DNA of 64,000 bases from Pseudochryseolinea flava (GCF_003286915.1 NZ_QMFY01000023.1:1-64000), one strand, 5' to 3'. Numbered from the stretch's first letter, positions 11,801-20,151 are shown. Numbers and translations are program-made. The notes: generated by a model from the sequence alone, not told the origin.

Positions 11801-14454
11801 ATAGTCCGGTTGATGATCTCTCACCAGTGCCAGTCGGTGGTGATTTTTCGGGACCTGGTATCATTGCCGGAACTTATCAATTCAAGCCATCTGCTGCAGG
11901 CTTTGGGCCTATCGTCATTACCTATGAATACACAGATCCGAAGACAGGTTGCACAAACTCGGTGTCGGACAATACAATAGTGAACCCTGTTACCGATGTT
12001 GACTTCTATATTGAGAACAATCCAAGAGATGAAGATGGTCATCCTGTAATTTGCTCTAATCAAGGCGTTGTGAACTTAATCGGCGTTCCTGCGTCGGATG
12101 ATAATCTCCACCAAGATCCAACGTTCTTCGAGGCGCTTTCACCTGAGTTGATTCCAAGAATGAGCGAAAGCAACCAGCGCTGGACGTTGAATACGACAGA
12201 TCTTCCTGCGGGAACATATTTGATGCAGTACACTTACAAAAATCAGTACGGCGCATCGAATACGATCACACGCGACATTATCGTGCATGCAACGCCAACG
12301 GCGACAATTGATGTAACAAATGAATGTATTGATAAAATCGTGACATTCCACGAATCGTCGACTTTTGCGCCAATTCAAAATAATACTACGGGGGTTATCG
12401 ATCAGTGGACTTGGACGTATGGAGAAAGTACAAACGGCAGCGACGGCCCGAATCCTGAACCAACGTATCAGTACATCACGCCGGGTGATAAGAATGTGAC
12501 GTTGAGAGTTACAACCAATGAAGGATGTTCGAATATCGCTTCAAAAGTAATTACGATAGGGACACCGCCATCACCTGACTTCGAGGCCACTGGAATTTGT
12601 TTGGGTGATGTTAAAAAGTTTGTTGATAAGTCAACGTCAAGCTTTGGAACGATTACACATCATGCATGGGATTTTGGCGACGGTGATACATTAGGTATGT
12701 CAGTGTCTAATAAAGTAATTCCGGTAGGTAAGCATGCAGGAAAGACTACTGGCATTTGGAAAAATCCAAACCATGAGTACACAGATTATCAAGTTTACTC
12801 AGTGACACTAACGGTTGGTACTGATTCTAAATGTAGCGCGAGCACAACCAAAGAAGTGTTTATTCTCCAGACGCCGTTAACCTCTACGGATTACTTTACA
12901 GACTTCGATTCAGGTCCAGGCACATGGGTCGCAGTAGGGGAGCCGATAACACAATCGAGTTGGAATTTCTCGATGCCGGACGGAGAGTACATTAAAAAGA
13001 AATATCCGACAGATAGTGCGTGGGTGACATCGGGCAACGATGGTACATATTTCAATGGAGAGCAGTCTTTCGTGTATGGCCCATGTTTAAATCTTACGGC
13101 AATAGATCGTCCGATGGTATCGATGAACTATCAAGTAGATACAAAAGAAGGATTTGACGGTGCAGTGTTGCAGTACTCAACAAACAGTGGTCAAACGTGG
13201 AAAACAATAGGAAACGCGGCGCCAGATCAGGGTATCAATTGGTACAACAGAACTGATGTTGTGGGAAATCCAGGTGGTGATGATAACTATGCATGGAGTG
13301 CCATAGGCGAGACAAGTTGGAAGAATGCACGATTCAATCTTGATCAGATACCGCTCGCGGAACGTGATACAGTAGTGTTCCGAATTGCTTTTGGAAGTAG
13401 CTTGGATGCATCGCCGGGTAGAAAGCTAAACGGATTTGCCTTTGATGACGTGTACATCGGAAGTAAGAAACGGATGGTACTTGTTGAACATATCACCAAT
13501 GATGCCTCATTCAATGCCGAGGACGAGTTCATAGATAACGACATTGCTTCCGATAATTTTATTAAACTTCAATACCATTTGTCGACGCCAACTAACGATG
13601 AGGTGAATGAAGATAATCCATTCGAGCACCTGGCCCGCGCTGTATTTTACAACGTGGCGCGTCCACCGGCAACCTTCATGGATGGTATACTCGGACCATA
13701 TTACAACACAACCTTCGATGGTCTTGTGGCGAAGATGACGCCGGAAGTTCTCGATAGAAGGTCGCTTGAAGATCCTTCGTTTGAGATATCCATTGTGTTC
13801 AACGATACGATCAAGTCATATTTATCAGCCGACATTACGTATACCTTTATCGATACGGCGATGACATATACCAAACCCGTTATTTTACAAGCTGCACTTG
13901 TTGAGTCAGGTCCTGGCGCGAACGACAACAAAAATGCGTTGCGTAAACTGTTATTAGAACGCAGCGGCTTTATGACAGATAAGCCACTGAATAAAGGAGA
14001 AATTGTTTCGTTCGTGAAGAAAATAAGACAGCCGATAAATTTCCCAATCGGTGATGGTGACAGTCTGTCGGTGATTGCATTTGCACAGGAATTGACAAGT
14101 CAGAATGTGAAGAAAGTGCTGCAAGCAACCATAGCAAAAGCACCGTTGGATCTCATACCGCTTGGGCCCGTTGCGAATGAACAAGATCAAGAAGCAAGCA
14201 ACATTGAATTGTATCCAAATCCTGCTTCCATGGTCATCAACTTTGCCTCAACGCAAGCGCTCCGGAATGCGTATAGTTATCGTCTCATCGATCAACGCGG
14301 CGTTACGGTGTTGGATGGAAACCTAAAGCGTGATTTGAGAACGCCGCAGGAAGTTGATATCAGTAAACTTGCTAACGGAATATATTTCATGGCAATTGTT
14401 GACAAGAAGCGTGTGGTGCGCTACGAAAAAATTGCTATCCTGAATCAGTACTAA
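5872..14454 (+). CDS. Giant T9SS-secreted multidomain protein (Ig-like and PKD-like repeats)
   Basis: A protein of 2860 residues, starting at the ATG at 5872; an in-frame TTG at 5857 is less likely because the signal peptide starts after it. The signal peptide ends at about VASAQ. Residues 265-1115 hold nine Ig-like repeats alternating between a type with QWRENG and a type with QWQVSTNGG. About 1119-1670 holds six repeats with the ICSG motif. About 1674-1960 holds three repeats ending in the SNDPD motif. Two PKD domains follow (about 2140-2337; one has WDFGDGD). Then come a jelly-roll/MAM-like domain (about 2340-2535), a segment resembling the Omp28 family (about 2535-2765) and a type A T9SS sorting domain (about 2778-2860, with LYPNPAS). 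The protein is expected to be exported by T9SS and anchored or released at the surface, perhaps as an adhesin. It is separated by 90 bp from the preceding unit. Confidence 0.85.
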   Translation: MITPLRFIQFFCISLLMLSFQVASAQVSVSGGTGGSTLCAGGGYVSLTPIVISETANGDISMGTLALETLNLTLSNAAYEFEPNVGSVSFTGTGAASILASINVTATQISISIAEGDNNNSTGLNALTITGIRVRATAGAGAANLRRAPAGGTISINGFAAGTNVSSVQGFASPTVNAGSDATVCQNTAFNFITQSTPSSASAGTTLSWSHNGLGVITNGSTLTPTYTPSAAETGVVTFTLQATNTNGSCSPVTEQMQLTINPSTMVSVPPSASVICENENTSFTVVASGTSLTYQWRENGLNISNGGVYNGATSPTLTLTNVPASFSGRTYSVTVSGTCGSVTTTPAVPLTVNVRPLIVAGNPTSETICQNDDIDFVVDAGATTGVSYQWQVSVNGGSTFSDLSNGGNYAGVNSGILNLTNVPVSFHGNLYRAVVNGVCSPSVTSNAAILTVNANPVVNTPPSPQTVCEDGVATFSVSATGTGLTYLWYEDGTPLSNGGVYSGVTTSTLTLSGVTSAFNSRDYHVVITGGCSSPVATTPVNLTVNEKPQVSNPTNSTICQGTSTSFSVSTTPTTSPTYQWQVSTNGGVTFNNLTNVAPYSGVTTATLNLNAVPLANNNFLYRVVVNGTCSPSVTSNAALLRVNTTTSVTTPPAVTSVCEDGTAMFNVVASGTALGYQWREGGVPISNGGVYSGVTTTSLTLTGVASAFNARVYSVTVSGACGTVTSAGAALTINEKPEILDQPDNTIICDGDDTSFEVDPGLTTAPTYQWQVSTNGGVSFSNVVADAVHSGITTAMLSLTDVPLTHQGRLYRVVVSGACAPSITSNAAVLGVNANPVVTTAPTAQVSCEGGTATFNVVATGAGLAYQWRENGTPISNGGIYSGATSPTLTLTGVTAAMSGRTYSVVITGSCDNATTTAVALTVNINPVITSHPSSVVICESDATSFTVNAGTTTSPSYQWQISTDGGVSYTDLTSVAPYSGVTTATLNVSSASLSMNGNRYRVRVSGTCSSPVTSNAAVLGVNANPVVTTAPTAQVSCEGGTATFNVVATGAGLAYQWRENGTPISNGGIYSGATSPTLTLTGVTAAMSGRTYDVVITGSCDNATTTAVALTVNRNPDAFATDATICSGATTNIIISNPNAVAGTTFTWSIQSSTNVSGASSGSGALIAQTLSSTDGVTAGIITYIIQPSASGCNGVPFAVSVNVRPIPNVAASPQTICSGATTNIWITNPNNVSGTAFNWIVQSVSNVTGALPGSGNTINQRLTSTDGITPGAVTYRITPIAGGCQGSFIDVTVTVNPIPVVTNPPTDFIQKICSGVALNFVPTSTVTGTTFNWTSTVIGTLTGVSTSGTGPITDTPINATSTDAVIIYTITPTIAGCAGAPVNLVVTVHPVPSATASSQNICSGQSTSIAISGGPKNVSGTTFSWTIPNFTNASGFAIGSGNVISQLLSSVDQLNNGVVTYRILPTANGCDGPTLDVTATVKPVPVVNNPTPSLAQQICSSAPLNFVPTTAVSGSTFTWTSTITGPVSGGSVTASGSGSITDSPVNTGNVQGTVTYRITPHNNGCDGPTVDFIVTVKPVPTATASGVVICSGETAAISISPLPNNVANTTFSWVAAPTTNIIGASNGNGSLISQSLSTTNASMGSVVYTITPAADGCNGSPVMVTVTVNPFAIVSAGADIKVCQDAAAPVTVPVTGTIGGSATSATWFVKTGLGTVSASTTTGGTVTATYNTQPGDIGGVVELYLVTNDPDGAGGPCTVKSDTLKIFMNPTAKIVPLIDQVVCDPGVINLSGTLAGSATSGSWTPETTGGGALTISSITGSVVTASYSTVAADVPSTVSFRLTSNDPDGSGPCTPATDVVSITINESARVFAGADFAVCEDSLFQLHGDFDKATSSVTWTGGSGATRFSNVNDTASTYSLTPADIAAGSITFTLTSNDPDAGGPCIAVSDNVVVKVNELPDVFFFGLEDFYAENSPVDDLSPVPVGGDFSGPGIIAGTYQFKPSAAGFGPIVITYEYTDPKTGCTNSVSDNTIVNPVTDVDFYIENNPRDEDGHPVICSNQGVVNLIGVPASDDNLHQDPTFFEALSPELIPRMSESNQRWTLNTTDLPAGTYLMQYTYKNQYGASNTITRDIIVHATPTATIDVTNECIDKIVTFHESSTFAPIQNNTTGVIDQWTWTYGESTNGSDGPNPEPTYQYITPGDKNVTLRVTTNEGCSNIASKVITIGTPPSPDFEATGICLGDVKKFVDKSTSSFGTITHHAWDFGDGDTLGMSVSNKVIPVGKHAGKTTGIWKNPNHEYTDYQVYSVTLTVGTDSKCSASTTKEVFILQTPLTSTDYFTDFDSGPGTWVAVGEPITQSSWNFSMPDGEYIKKKYPTDSAWVTSGNDGTYFNGEQSFVYGPCLNLTAIDRPMVSMNYQVDTKEGFDGAVLQYSTNSGQTWKTIGNAAPDQGINWYNRTDVVGNPGGDDNYAWSAIGETSWKNARFNLDQIPLAERDTVVFRIAFGSSLDASPGRKLNGFAFDDVYIGSKKRMVLVEHITNDASFNAEDEFIDNDIASDNFIKLQYHLSTPTNDEVNEDNPFEHLARAVFYNVARPPATFMDGILGPYYNTTFDGLVAKMTPEVLDRRSLEDPSFEISIVFNDTIKSYLSADITYTFIDTAMTYTKPVILQAALVESGPGANDNKNALRKLLLERSGFMTDKPLNKGEIVSFVKKIRQPINFPIGDGDSLSVIAFAQELTSQNVKKVLQATIAKAPLDLIPLGPVANEQDQEASNIELYPNPASMVINFASTQALRNAYSYRLIDQRGVTVLDGNLKRDLRTPQEVDISKLANGIYFMAIVDKKRVVRYEKIAILNQY
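8357..8645 (+). repeat. Ig-like repeat unit, copy 1 of a recent duplication
   Basis: This 289-bp stretch recurs at 8927-9215, exactly 570 bp downstream, with only about a dozen base differences by eye. The other Ig-like units of the same protein are far more diverged at DNA level. The period equals two Ig-like domains (190 residues). Confidence 0.9.
8927..9215 (+). repeat. Ig-like repeat unit, copy 2 of a recent duplication
   Basis: Near-identical partner of 8357-8645. Most differences are in third codon positions; one codon change pair turns SVVITG into DVVITG. The pattern suggests duplication of an A-B domain pair, or gene conversion, followed by a short period of selection. Confidence 0.9.
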
Positions 14455-14479
14455 AAAACTGATTACAGTACCTGTAAAA

Positions 14480-14515
14480 AAAAGAGATCCCGCGAGTAAT
14501 TCAGGGATCTCTTTT
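14480..14515. terminator. Bidirectional terminator between convergent genes
   Basis: A perfect 12-bp inverted repeat (AAAAGAGATCCC at 14480-14491 and GGGATCTCTTTT at 14504-14515) with a 12-nt loop has A-runs on the left and T-runs on the right. It serves both the giant T9SS gene (plus) and the histidine kinase gene (minus). Confidence 0.9.
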
Positions 14516-14534
14516 AATGAATACTATTGTTACT

Positions 14535-16463
14535 CTAACCAAGAGCTTCTTTCGATAATTCGGGAATCACGATTTTACACTTCTTTAGAAATTCTCGACC
14601 TATTCGTGTGACTTCCTGCAAGTTCGTTTCAAGCTTGCTGTTCTCTTCTATAAAAACAATCTCACTCCGAAGGGCGTCCAGTCCCATCAACGTAAAGCTC
14701 GGCTTAATTTGGTGCGCCATACGTGATAACTTATTCCATTCCTGCGTGTCAATAGCTTGATGCATGTCTTCTAAAATGGATGGTACAGTTTGGATAAATG
14801 TCGTGACCATTTCGCGAATGAACTCTTCGTTGTTGCCTGAAACCGAGCGAAGATAGTCGAGGTTGTAGTGGACTTCTTTCTTTGTGCCCACCTGGACCGG
14901 GATGTTCTCTTTTGTTGCTGGTTCAATTTTTAGATCGTCGAACAATTTATGATAAAGATCCTCGGGCGTAAACGGCTTGGGTAGATAGTCGTTCATCCCA
15001 GCAGCAAAACATTTTTCTACATCAGAAACCGTGGCGTTAGCAGTGAGCGCAATGATGGGTACATCTGAGGAATGATCCATCATTCTAATCGCTTTCGTTG
15101 CTTCATACCCGTCCATCACAGGCATCTGAACATCCATCAAAACAACATCGTAGAAATTGTTTTTGATCTTCTCGATGGCAACAAGTCCATTTTCAGCAAC
15201 ATCGATATAGCACTGCCAATTCTTTAGAATACTTTTTGCGTACAGTCGGTTAATGTCGTTGTCTTCGACAAGCAATACGTGCAAGTCAGACTTCTTAACG
15301 TCCTGCAGAACCTTGTCTGTACTTTGTGTCGTTTTTGCAAGGTCTTTTACTTTTCCGATGCCATAAGGAATCGTAACCATGAACGTCGACCCTTCATGTT
15401 CTTTGCTGATCACGTGAATCGTTCCTTGTTGAAGTTCTACCAGCTGTTTTACGATCGTCAGTCCCAGTCCAGTTCCGCCATATCGACGGGTAACGCTAGC
15501 ATCAGCCTGACTAAAACTTTCGAAGATGGTATTCAATTTTTCTTCTGGAATACCCACGCCAGTGTCGCTAACTTCAACGCGTATCCAACAAGTGCCACGG
15601 TGTTCTTTCTCTGCATTGCAACGAATTTGAATTGAACCGTTGTGGGTAAATTTTACGGCGTTGCTAATGAGGTTGATTAATATCTGATTTAATCGGACTG
15701 GGTCACCCAGCAAGATTTTGTTTAGCTTTTCATCGATCTTATAGTCGAGCGAAAGCTTTTTCTCTTTCGCTTGATAAGTAAAGGTATTAATCAGCGAGGG
15801 GAGTAGATCTTTTAAATTGAAGGCGATACGTTCAAAGCGAAGCTTGCCTGATTCGATCGCGGCGAGATCGAGGATGTCATTGATGATTACCTTCAAGTTC
15901 TCAGCAGAGTGCCTGATCGCGTTTAAATACGTCTCACGATCTTCAGGACTAGGTCCTTGTCCAAGAAGGTTGGCCATTCCGGCAATACCATTGATCGGCG
16001 TTCTGATTTCGTGACTGATATTTGCCAAAAACTGTTCCTTAGCTTTTTGTAATCGCACGAGTTCGTTTTCATCACGCTTCCGTTGCGTGATGTCGCGACA
16101 GTCAAGAATCAATCCTTCCAGTGCGGTTTTGTGCTGAAGGTTAATCGCGTTGAATTCAAGAAAACGGAAGCTTTGATCCTTACACAGAAATTGAAATTCA
16201 ATTTTTTCGGTGTAGGCTCTTTTCTGACTGAGTCTGAATTTGCGTTTGAAATCTTCTAAGGTCTCAGGTTTGATGAAGTGAAAGAAGTTTTTTCCGATCA
16301 AGCTTTTCGATCGATAGCCAAGCGTTTCTTTTACGGAAGCATTGTGGTAGTGGATATTTCCGGTATAGTCCACCACGAAGATAATATCCGAGCCGTCTTC
16401 TACGACGGCTTCGTAAAAGGCGCCACGCTTAACATAATTCTCTAACTTCATGCTAGATTCCAA
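14535..16463 (-). CDS. Hybrid sensor histidine kinase (PAS-HisKA-HATPase-REC-HPt)
   Basis: A 642-residue hybrid kinase without any transmembrane segment, so it probably senses a cytoplasmic signal. A PAS domain lies at about 18-130. The HisKA H-box is HEIRTPING, with His151. The ATPase domain has the N-box NQILINLISNAVKF (257-270), DTGVGIP (298-304) and GTGLGL (328-333). The receiver domain (about 392-505) has the phospho-acceptor Asp442 in LMDVQMPVMDG. A C-terminal HPt domain has His582 in MAHQIKPS. The full phosphorelay set is thus in one protein. Its start overlaps the end of the regulator gene by 11 bp, so the two are translated as one operon. The HPt output to the NtrC-type partner is inferred from this linkage. 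Confidence 0.93.
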   Translation of the reverse strand: MESSMKLENYVKRGAFYEAVVEDGSDIIFVVDYTGNIHYHNASVKETLGYRSKSLIGKNFFHFIKPETLEDFKRKFRLSQKRAYTEKIEFQFLCKDQSFRFLEFNAINLQHKTALEGLILDCRDITQRKRDENELVRLQKAKEQFLANISHEIRTPINGIAGMANLLGQGPSPEDRETYLNAIRHSAENLKVIINDILDLAAIESGKLRFERIAFNLKDLLPSLINTFTYQAKEKKLSLDYKIDEKLNKILLGDPVRLNQILINLISNAVKFTHNGSIQIRCNAEKEHRGTCWIRVEVSDTGVGIPEEKLNTIFESFSQADASVTRRYGGTGLGLTIVKQLVELQQGTIHVISKEHEGSTFMVTIPYGIGKVKDLAKTTQSTDKVLQDVKKSDLHVLLVEDNDINRLYAKSILKNWQCYIDVAENGLVAIEKIKNNFYDVVLMDVQMPVMDGYEATKAIRMMDHSSDVPIIALTANATVSDVEKCFAAGMNDYLPKPFTPEDLYHKLFDDLKIEPATKENIPVQVGTKKEVHYNLDYLRSVSGNNEEFIREMVTTFIQTVPSILEDMHQAIDTQEWNKLSRMAHQIKPSFTLMGLDALRSEIVFIEENSKLETNLQEVTRIGREFLKKCKIVIPELSKEALG

Positions 16464-17814
16464 TAGCCTCCATTTCTTTCAGGTACCTGTAGAGGGATGA
16501 TTTCCCGATATCTAATTTGTTAGCTACTTCTAACACATTATTGTCGTATTTGTTGAGGTAGTGCCGGATGATCCGGTACATAAACTCCTGCATTTTCATC
16601 TCCTGATTAAGGAATGACTCCATGCGTGAAGAGCTGTTGAAGGTGATGTCTTGAGCACGAATTTCCTGGTCTTCAGCCATTACCGCCGACAACTCGATGA
16701 TCGATTTGAGTTCGCGTATATTTCCGGGGAACGAGTACTGAAGCAGCTTTTCTTGTGCCTCTTGGCTGATTTTGAACTTACGTAATTGATTTTCGCTAGC
16801 GAAATTGTCCAAGAAATGCTTCGCAATAAGCAACACGTCGTTACCCCGTTCGCGGAGCGCCGGTAGGTGTACCGGAAGACCCAATAGGCGATAATACAAG
16901 TCCTCACGGAATCGCCCGCCCTTCACTTCTTCTGCAAGATCTTTATGCGTTGCGGCAAGAATACGGACATCCAATTTAATGACTTGGTTGCCACCGATCC
17001 GTGTGACTTCACGCTCTTGCAACACACGAAGAAGTTTTGCTTGAAGGTTTGGATCCATCTCACCGATTTCGTCGAGAAAGATTGTTCCGCCTTCCGCTTC
17101 TTCGAACTTACCAATGCGCCGTGTGATGGCCCCCGTGAAAGCTCCTTTCTCGTGACCAAACAATTCACTTTCGATGAGATCGCGCGGAATTGCTGCGATG
17201 TTGACAGCAACGAACGGTTTATTTTTTCTTTTCGAGTTGTAGTGAATGGCTTTTGCTACAAGTTCTTTTCCTGTTCCAGTTTCACCGGAAATACTTACTG
17301 AGATATTTGTCTGGACGGCTTTTTCAAGTAGCGAGAACACACGTTTCATTGCCGGACTTGTACCGATAATGCTTTTTTCAAATTCGTATTTTCCGACGAT
17401 CTCTTTTTTGAGGTGATCGATTTCCTTGATGAGCGATGTCTTATTGCGCGCATTGTTGATGGCGTTCATCAAGCGTTCTTTCGTCTCATGATCTTTCGAT
17501 ATGTAATCATAAGCGCCAAGTTTTAACAGTTCCACCGCGGTGTGGATTTTCTCTTGTGCTGATACGATGATCACATTGATGTTGGGATCATGACTGCGGA
17601 TTTGGCTAAGAACCTTTTCCCCTGGCATGTCGGGCAGGGAATAGTCGAGCGTAATGACTGCTGGATTCTTGTAAAGATTGGCCAAGCAATCCTTGCCAGA
17701 CGTGTAAAATGATACCTCATAATCCGGATTGAGTTCGAGGACATACTTTAAGAATTTGGTGTAAGCCGGATCATCTTCCACCACAAAAATGTTAACGGGG
17801 TCTTTCTCGTACAT
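16453..17814 (-). CDS. NtrC-family sigma-54-dependent response regulator
   Basis: A 453-residue regulator of standard size. The receiver domain has the acidic pair EDD (13-15) and phospho-acceptor Asp57 in TLDYSLPDMPG. The AAA+ domain carries Walker A GETGTGKE (177-184), the sigma-54 contact loop GAFTGA (224-229) and Walker B TIFLDEIGEM (244-253). A Fis-type helix-turn-helix lies near the C-terminus (about 412-450, IGKSSLYRYLKEM). It should activate sigma-54 RNA polymerase from upstream enhancer sites. It is the first gene of a minus-strand operon with the hybrid kinase. No obvious -24/-12 sigma-54 promoter was spotted by eye in the window, so its targets are probably elsewhere. Confidence 0.95.
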   Translation of the reverse strand: MYEKDPVNIFVVEDDPAYTKFLKYVLELNPDYEVSFYTSGKDCLANLYKNPAVITLDYSLPDMPGEKVLSQIRSHDPNINVIIVSAQEKIHTAVELLKLGAYDYISKDHETKERLMNAINNARNKTSLIKEIDHLKKEIVGKYEFEKSIIGTSPAMKRVFSLLEKAVQTNISVSISGETGTGKELVAKAIHYNSKRKNKPFVAVNIAAIPRDLIESELFGHEKGAFTGAITRRIGKFEEAEGGTIFLDEIGEMDPNLQAKLLRVLQEREVTRIGGNQVIKLDVRILAATHKDLAEEVKGGRFREDLYYRLLGLPVHLPALRERGNDVLLIAKHFLDNFASENQLRKFKISQEAQEKLLQYSFPGNIRELKSIIELSAVMAEDQEIRAQDITFNSSSRMESFLNQEMKMQEFMYRIIRHYLNKYDNNVLEVANKLDIGKSSLYRYLKEMEAIGI

Positions 17815-17926
17815 GAGTCTTTACGGGTTGAAAAAGTAAATATACTCTTGAATATAGTGGAAAGAAAAGTTTATAAATAGCCAATATTTAAGCATATTTA
17901 TCACAAGCGTATAAATCTGTCGTAAC

Positions 17927-18391
17927 ATGATTCCAGAATTTCGTGGTCTAGAGGACGCAGAGGTCGAACTACTCTTAAAGGCGCCTATACTCGTTTGCAT
18001 TTTAATTGCCGGTGCCGATGGCACGATCGATAAAAAAGAAGTGAAGGAAGCAATTTCTTTAGCTGGGCAATTGAAGAATTCTTCGGGTGTGCTATCGGGA
18101 TATCTTCGCGAGAGTACAGAGGACTTTGAAGACAAGTTAAAGATCGTTGTGCAGGCCTATCCCTATATGGCCGATAAACGTACGCCAATCATCGTTGAAG
18201 AGCTGACCCGGCTGAATAACCTGTGGCCTCGGCTTGGGATAGATTTTTCGATCGCGCTGTATACCATGCTTCTTAAAATTGCCGACAAGATTGCAAATTC
18301 CTCAGGCGGGCTGCTGGGCATTCGATCCGTCGATGAAGATGAAGCAAAGTTTATCCATCTACCCATGATTGCCAATCCAGCGAAAAATTAA
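17927..18391 (+). CDS. TerB-like helical protein
   Basis: A 154-residue, mostly helical cytosolic protein. The start of the domain, CILIAGADGTIDKKEVKEA, matches the TerB/tellurite-resistance-like fold, in which an acidic DGxxDxxE motif may bind metal. No signal peptide or membrane span is seen. It is divergent from the response regulator, with about 112 bp between the starts. The family occurs in stress and envelope contexts but this member has no proven function, and there is no ter operon nearby. Confidence 0.65.
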   Translation: MIPEFRGLEDAEVELLLKAPILVCILIAGADGTIDKKEVKEAISLAGQLKNSSGVLSGYLRESTEDFEDKLKIVVQAYPYMADKRTPIIVEELTRLNNLWPRLGIDFSIALYTMLLKIADKIANSSGGLLGIRSVDEDEAKFIHLPMIANPAKN

Positions 18392-18456
18392 TGCGGCTTT
18401 TCTGCTTTCCTGTGCTAGCAATTTTCATCTTTGCACTTCTTCTGTAAGAACGTCTT

Positions 18457-19023
18457 ATGTCGTCGTCAAGGTCATTTTTAGGTAGTGCCGTAGTTCCCTT
18501 CAGGTTTGTGTTTTTGATGTGGGCGGTCTTTTATCTTGAAATTCTACTTGGTTTTCCTTTCAAGTACTTCGGCATAGTTCCCCGAACTCCGGTCGGTCTC
18601 ATTGGAATATTCAGTGCGCCGTTACTTCATGGCAATCTTATCCATCTCATTTCAAATACGATCCCGATGCTTTTCTTGGGATCAGTACTATTCTTCTTCT
18701 ATCCCGGGGTAGGTGGTCGCGTGTTTCTGCGCGCTTACTTTTGGACGAATGTTTTGGTGTGGATCTTTGCCCGTCCGGCCACAAATCACATCGGCGCGAG
18801 TGGTGTGGTGTTCGCGATTGCATTCTTCCTGATCTTCTTTGGTTTTTTTCGACGTGATTTTGTGTCGATCTTCATTTCCGTCATCGTCATCATTTTATAC
18901 GGCGGAGTCTTCTTTCAAGTGATCCCCAACGACCCATCAATTTCGGCCGAATCTCATCTCGCGGGTGCATTGGTTGGCACGATCTCAGCGATTAATTTTG
19001 CCAACAAGAAAAATATCTATTAA
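18457..19023 (+). CDS. Rhomboid-family intramembrane serine protease
   Basis: A 188-residue polytopic membrane protein with about six hydrophobic spans. The catalytic serine motif GASG is in HIGASGVVFAI, and the partner histidine is in AESHLAGALVG near the C-terminus. An early HGNLIHLISN segment matches the conserved rhomboid region that forms the oxyanion site. Length and motif order fit a minimal six-span rhomboid. It would cleave transmembrane substrates within the inner membrane; no substrate is suggested by the neighbours. It is followed 21 bp later by holA. Confidence 0.9.
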   Translation: MSSSRSFLGSAVVPFRFVFLMWAVFYLEILLGFPFKYFGIVPRTPVGLIGIFSAPLLHGNLIHLISNTIPMLFLGSVLFFFYPGVGGRVFLRAYFWTNVLVWIFARPATNHIGASGVVFAIAFFLIFFGFFRRDFVSIFISVIVIILYGGVFFQVIPNDPSISAESHLAGALVGTISAINFANKKNIY

Positions 19024-19044
19024 CGATTCATTGAGCAGTTCACC

Positions 19045-20067
19045 ATGGATGCAGCGGTAAAAAAAATAATGACCGATCTAAAAGCTAAAAAGTATGCCCC
19101 TGTGTACTTTTTGCAAGGAGAGGAGACTTTTTACATTGATCTGATCGCCGACTTCATCGAAGCCCATGTCTTGAACGAAGCTGAAAAAGGATTCAATCAG
19201 GTCGTTGTGTATGGTAAAGATGTGACGATGGCGACCATTCTCACGCACGCCAGGAGATTTCCGATGATGGCGGAGCGTCAAGTCGTGATCGTCAAAGAAG
19301 CGCAAGACATTCAAGATTTAGGAAAGGACATTGGTGGCAAGCTTCTTTTGGACTACCTCGGCAAGCAAGTGCCGACCACGGTGCTGGTGTTCTGTCACAA
19401 GCACAAAAGCCTCGACAAACGGAAAGAGGTAGGGAAGAAGATTGATCAACTCGCTGTAACCATCAACAGTAAGAAGCTGTACGATAACCAGCTTCCGGAG
19501 TTCGTCTCAGAGTATGTCAAGGATAAAAAGATCCCCATAGAGGACCGTGCAATTCAAGCAATCTGTGAATTTGTGGGGAATGATTTACATCGTCTTGCCA
19601 ATGAAATTGACAAGCTGGTGATTTCGCTTCAACCTGGAGAGTCAATCACTGCCGACAAAGTGATGAATCAGGTTGGCGTGAGCAAAGAGTATAACATTTT
19701 CGAACTACAGAAAGCCATTGTTACACGCGATACTTTGCTGGCCACAAAAATTGTAAACTACTTCGAGAGCAATACCAAGAAAAACCCAAGCATACCGGTC
19801 GTAGCTTATTTGTTCTCATTTTTTAGCAAACTGTTAATGGCTTCAAGCGCCACCGACAAGAGCGAAAAAGGACTTGTTAGTGAGCTGAAAGTGAGTCCGT
19901 ATGCTGTGCGTGATTACACCTCTGCTTTACGCATATATCCGATGCCCAAAATCATGGATAACATCAGCTCGCTCCGAGAGGCAGACTTGAAACTCAAGGG
20001 AGTAAACACAGGTGCCGCCAACGAAGGACAGATTTTGCGTGAGCTTGTATGGCGTCTCATGAACTAG
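19045..20067 (+). CDS. holA: DNA polymerase III subunit delta
   Basis: A 340-residue protein of the usual length for HolA, the clamp-loader subunit that opens the beta sliding clamp. The N-terminal PVYFLQGEETFYID motif and the region GNDLHRLANEIDKL are typical of the family. The C-terminal helical collar segment ends with EGQILRELVWRLM. It lacks a full Walker motif, as expected for delta. A terminator about 85 bp past the stop ends the transcript. Confidence 0.93.
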   Translation: MDAAVKKIMTDLKAKKYAPVYFLQGEETFYIDLIADFIEAHVLNEAEKGFNQVVVYGKDVTMATILTHARRFPMMAERQVVIVKEAQDIQDLGKDIGGKLLLDYLGKQVPTTVLVFCHKHKSLDKRKEVGKKIDQLAVTINSKKLYDNQLPEFVSEYVKDKKIPIEDRAIQAICEFVGNDLHRLANEIDKLVISLQPGESITADKVMNQVGVSKEYNIFELQKAIVTRDTLLATKIVNYFESNTKKNPSIPVVAYLFSFFSKLLMASSATDKSEKGLVSELKVSPYAVRDYTSALRIYPMPKIMDNISSLREADLKLKGVNTGAANEGQILRELVWRLMN

Positions 20068-20151
20068 ATGTCGTCACTTATTTTTGTACAATCTTGCACA
20101 ATCCATACTTTGCGCATTATCTTTAAAAGCTAGAAGCGTAAAGCTTGCTAC

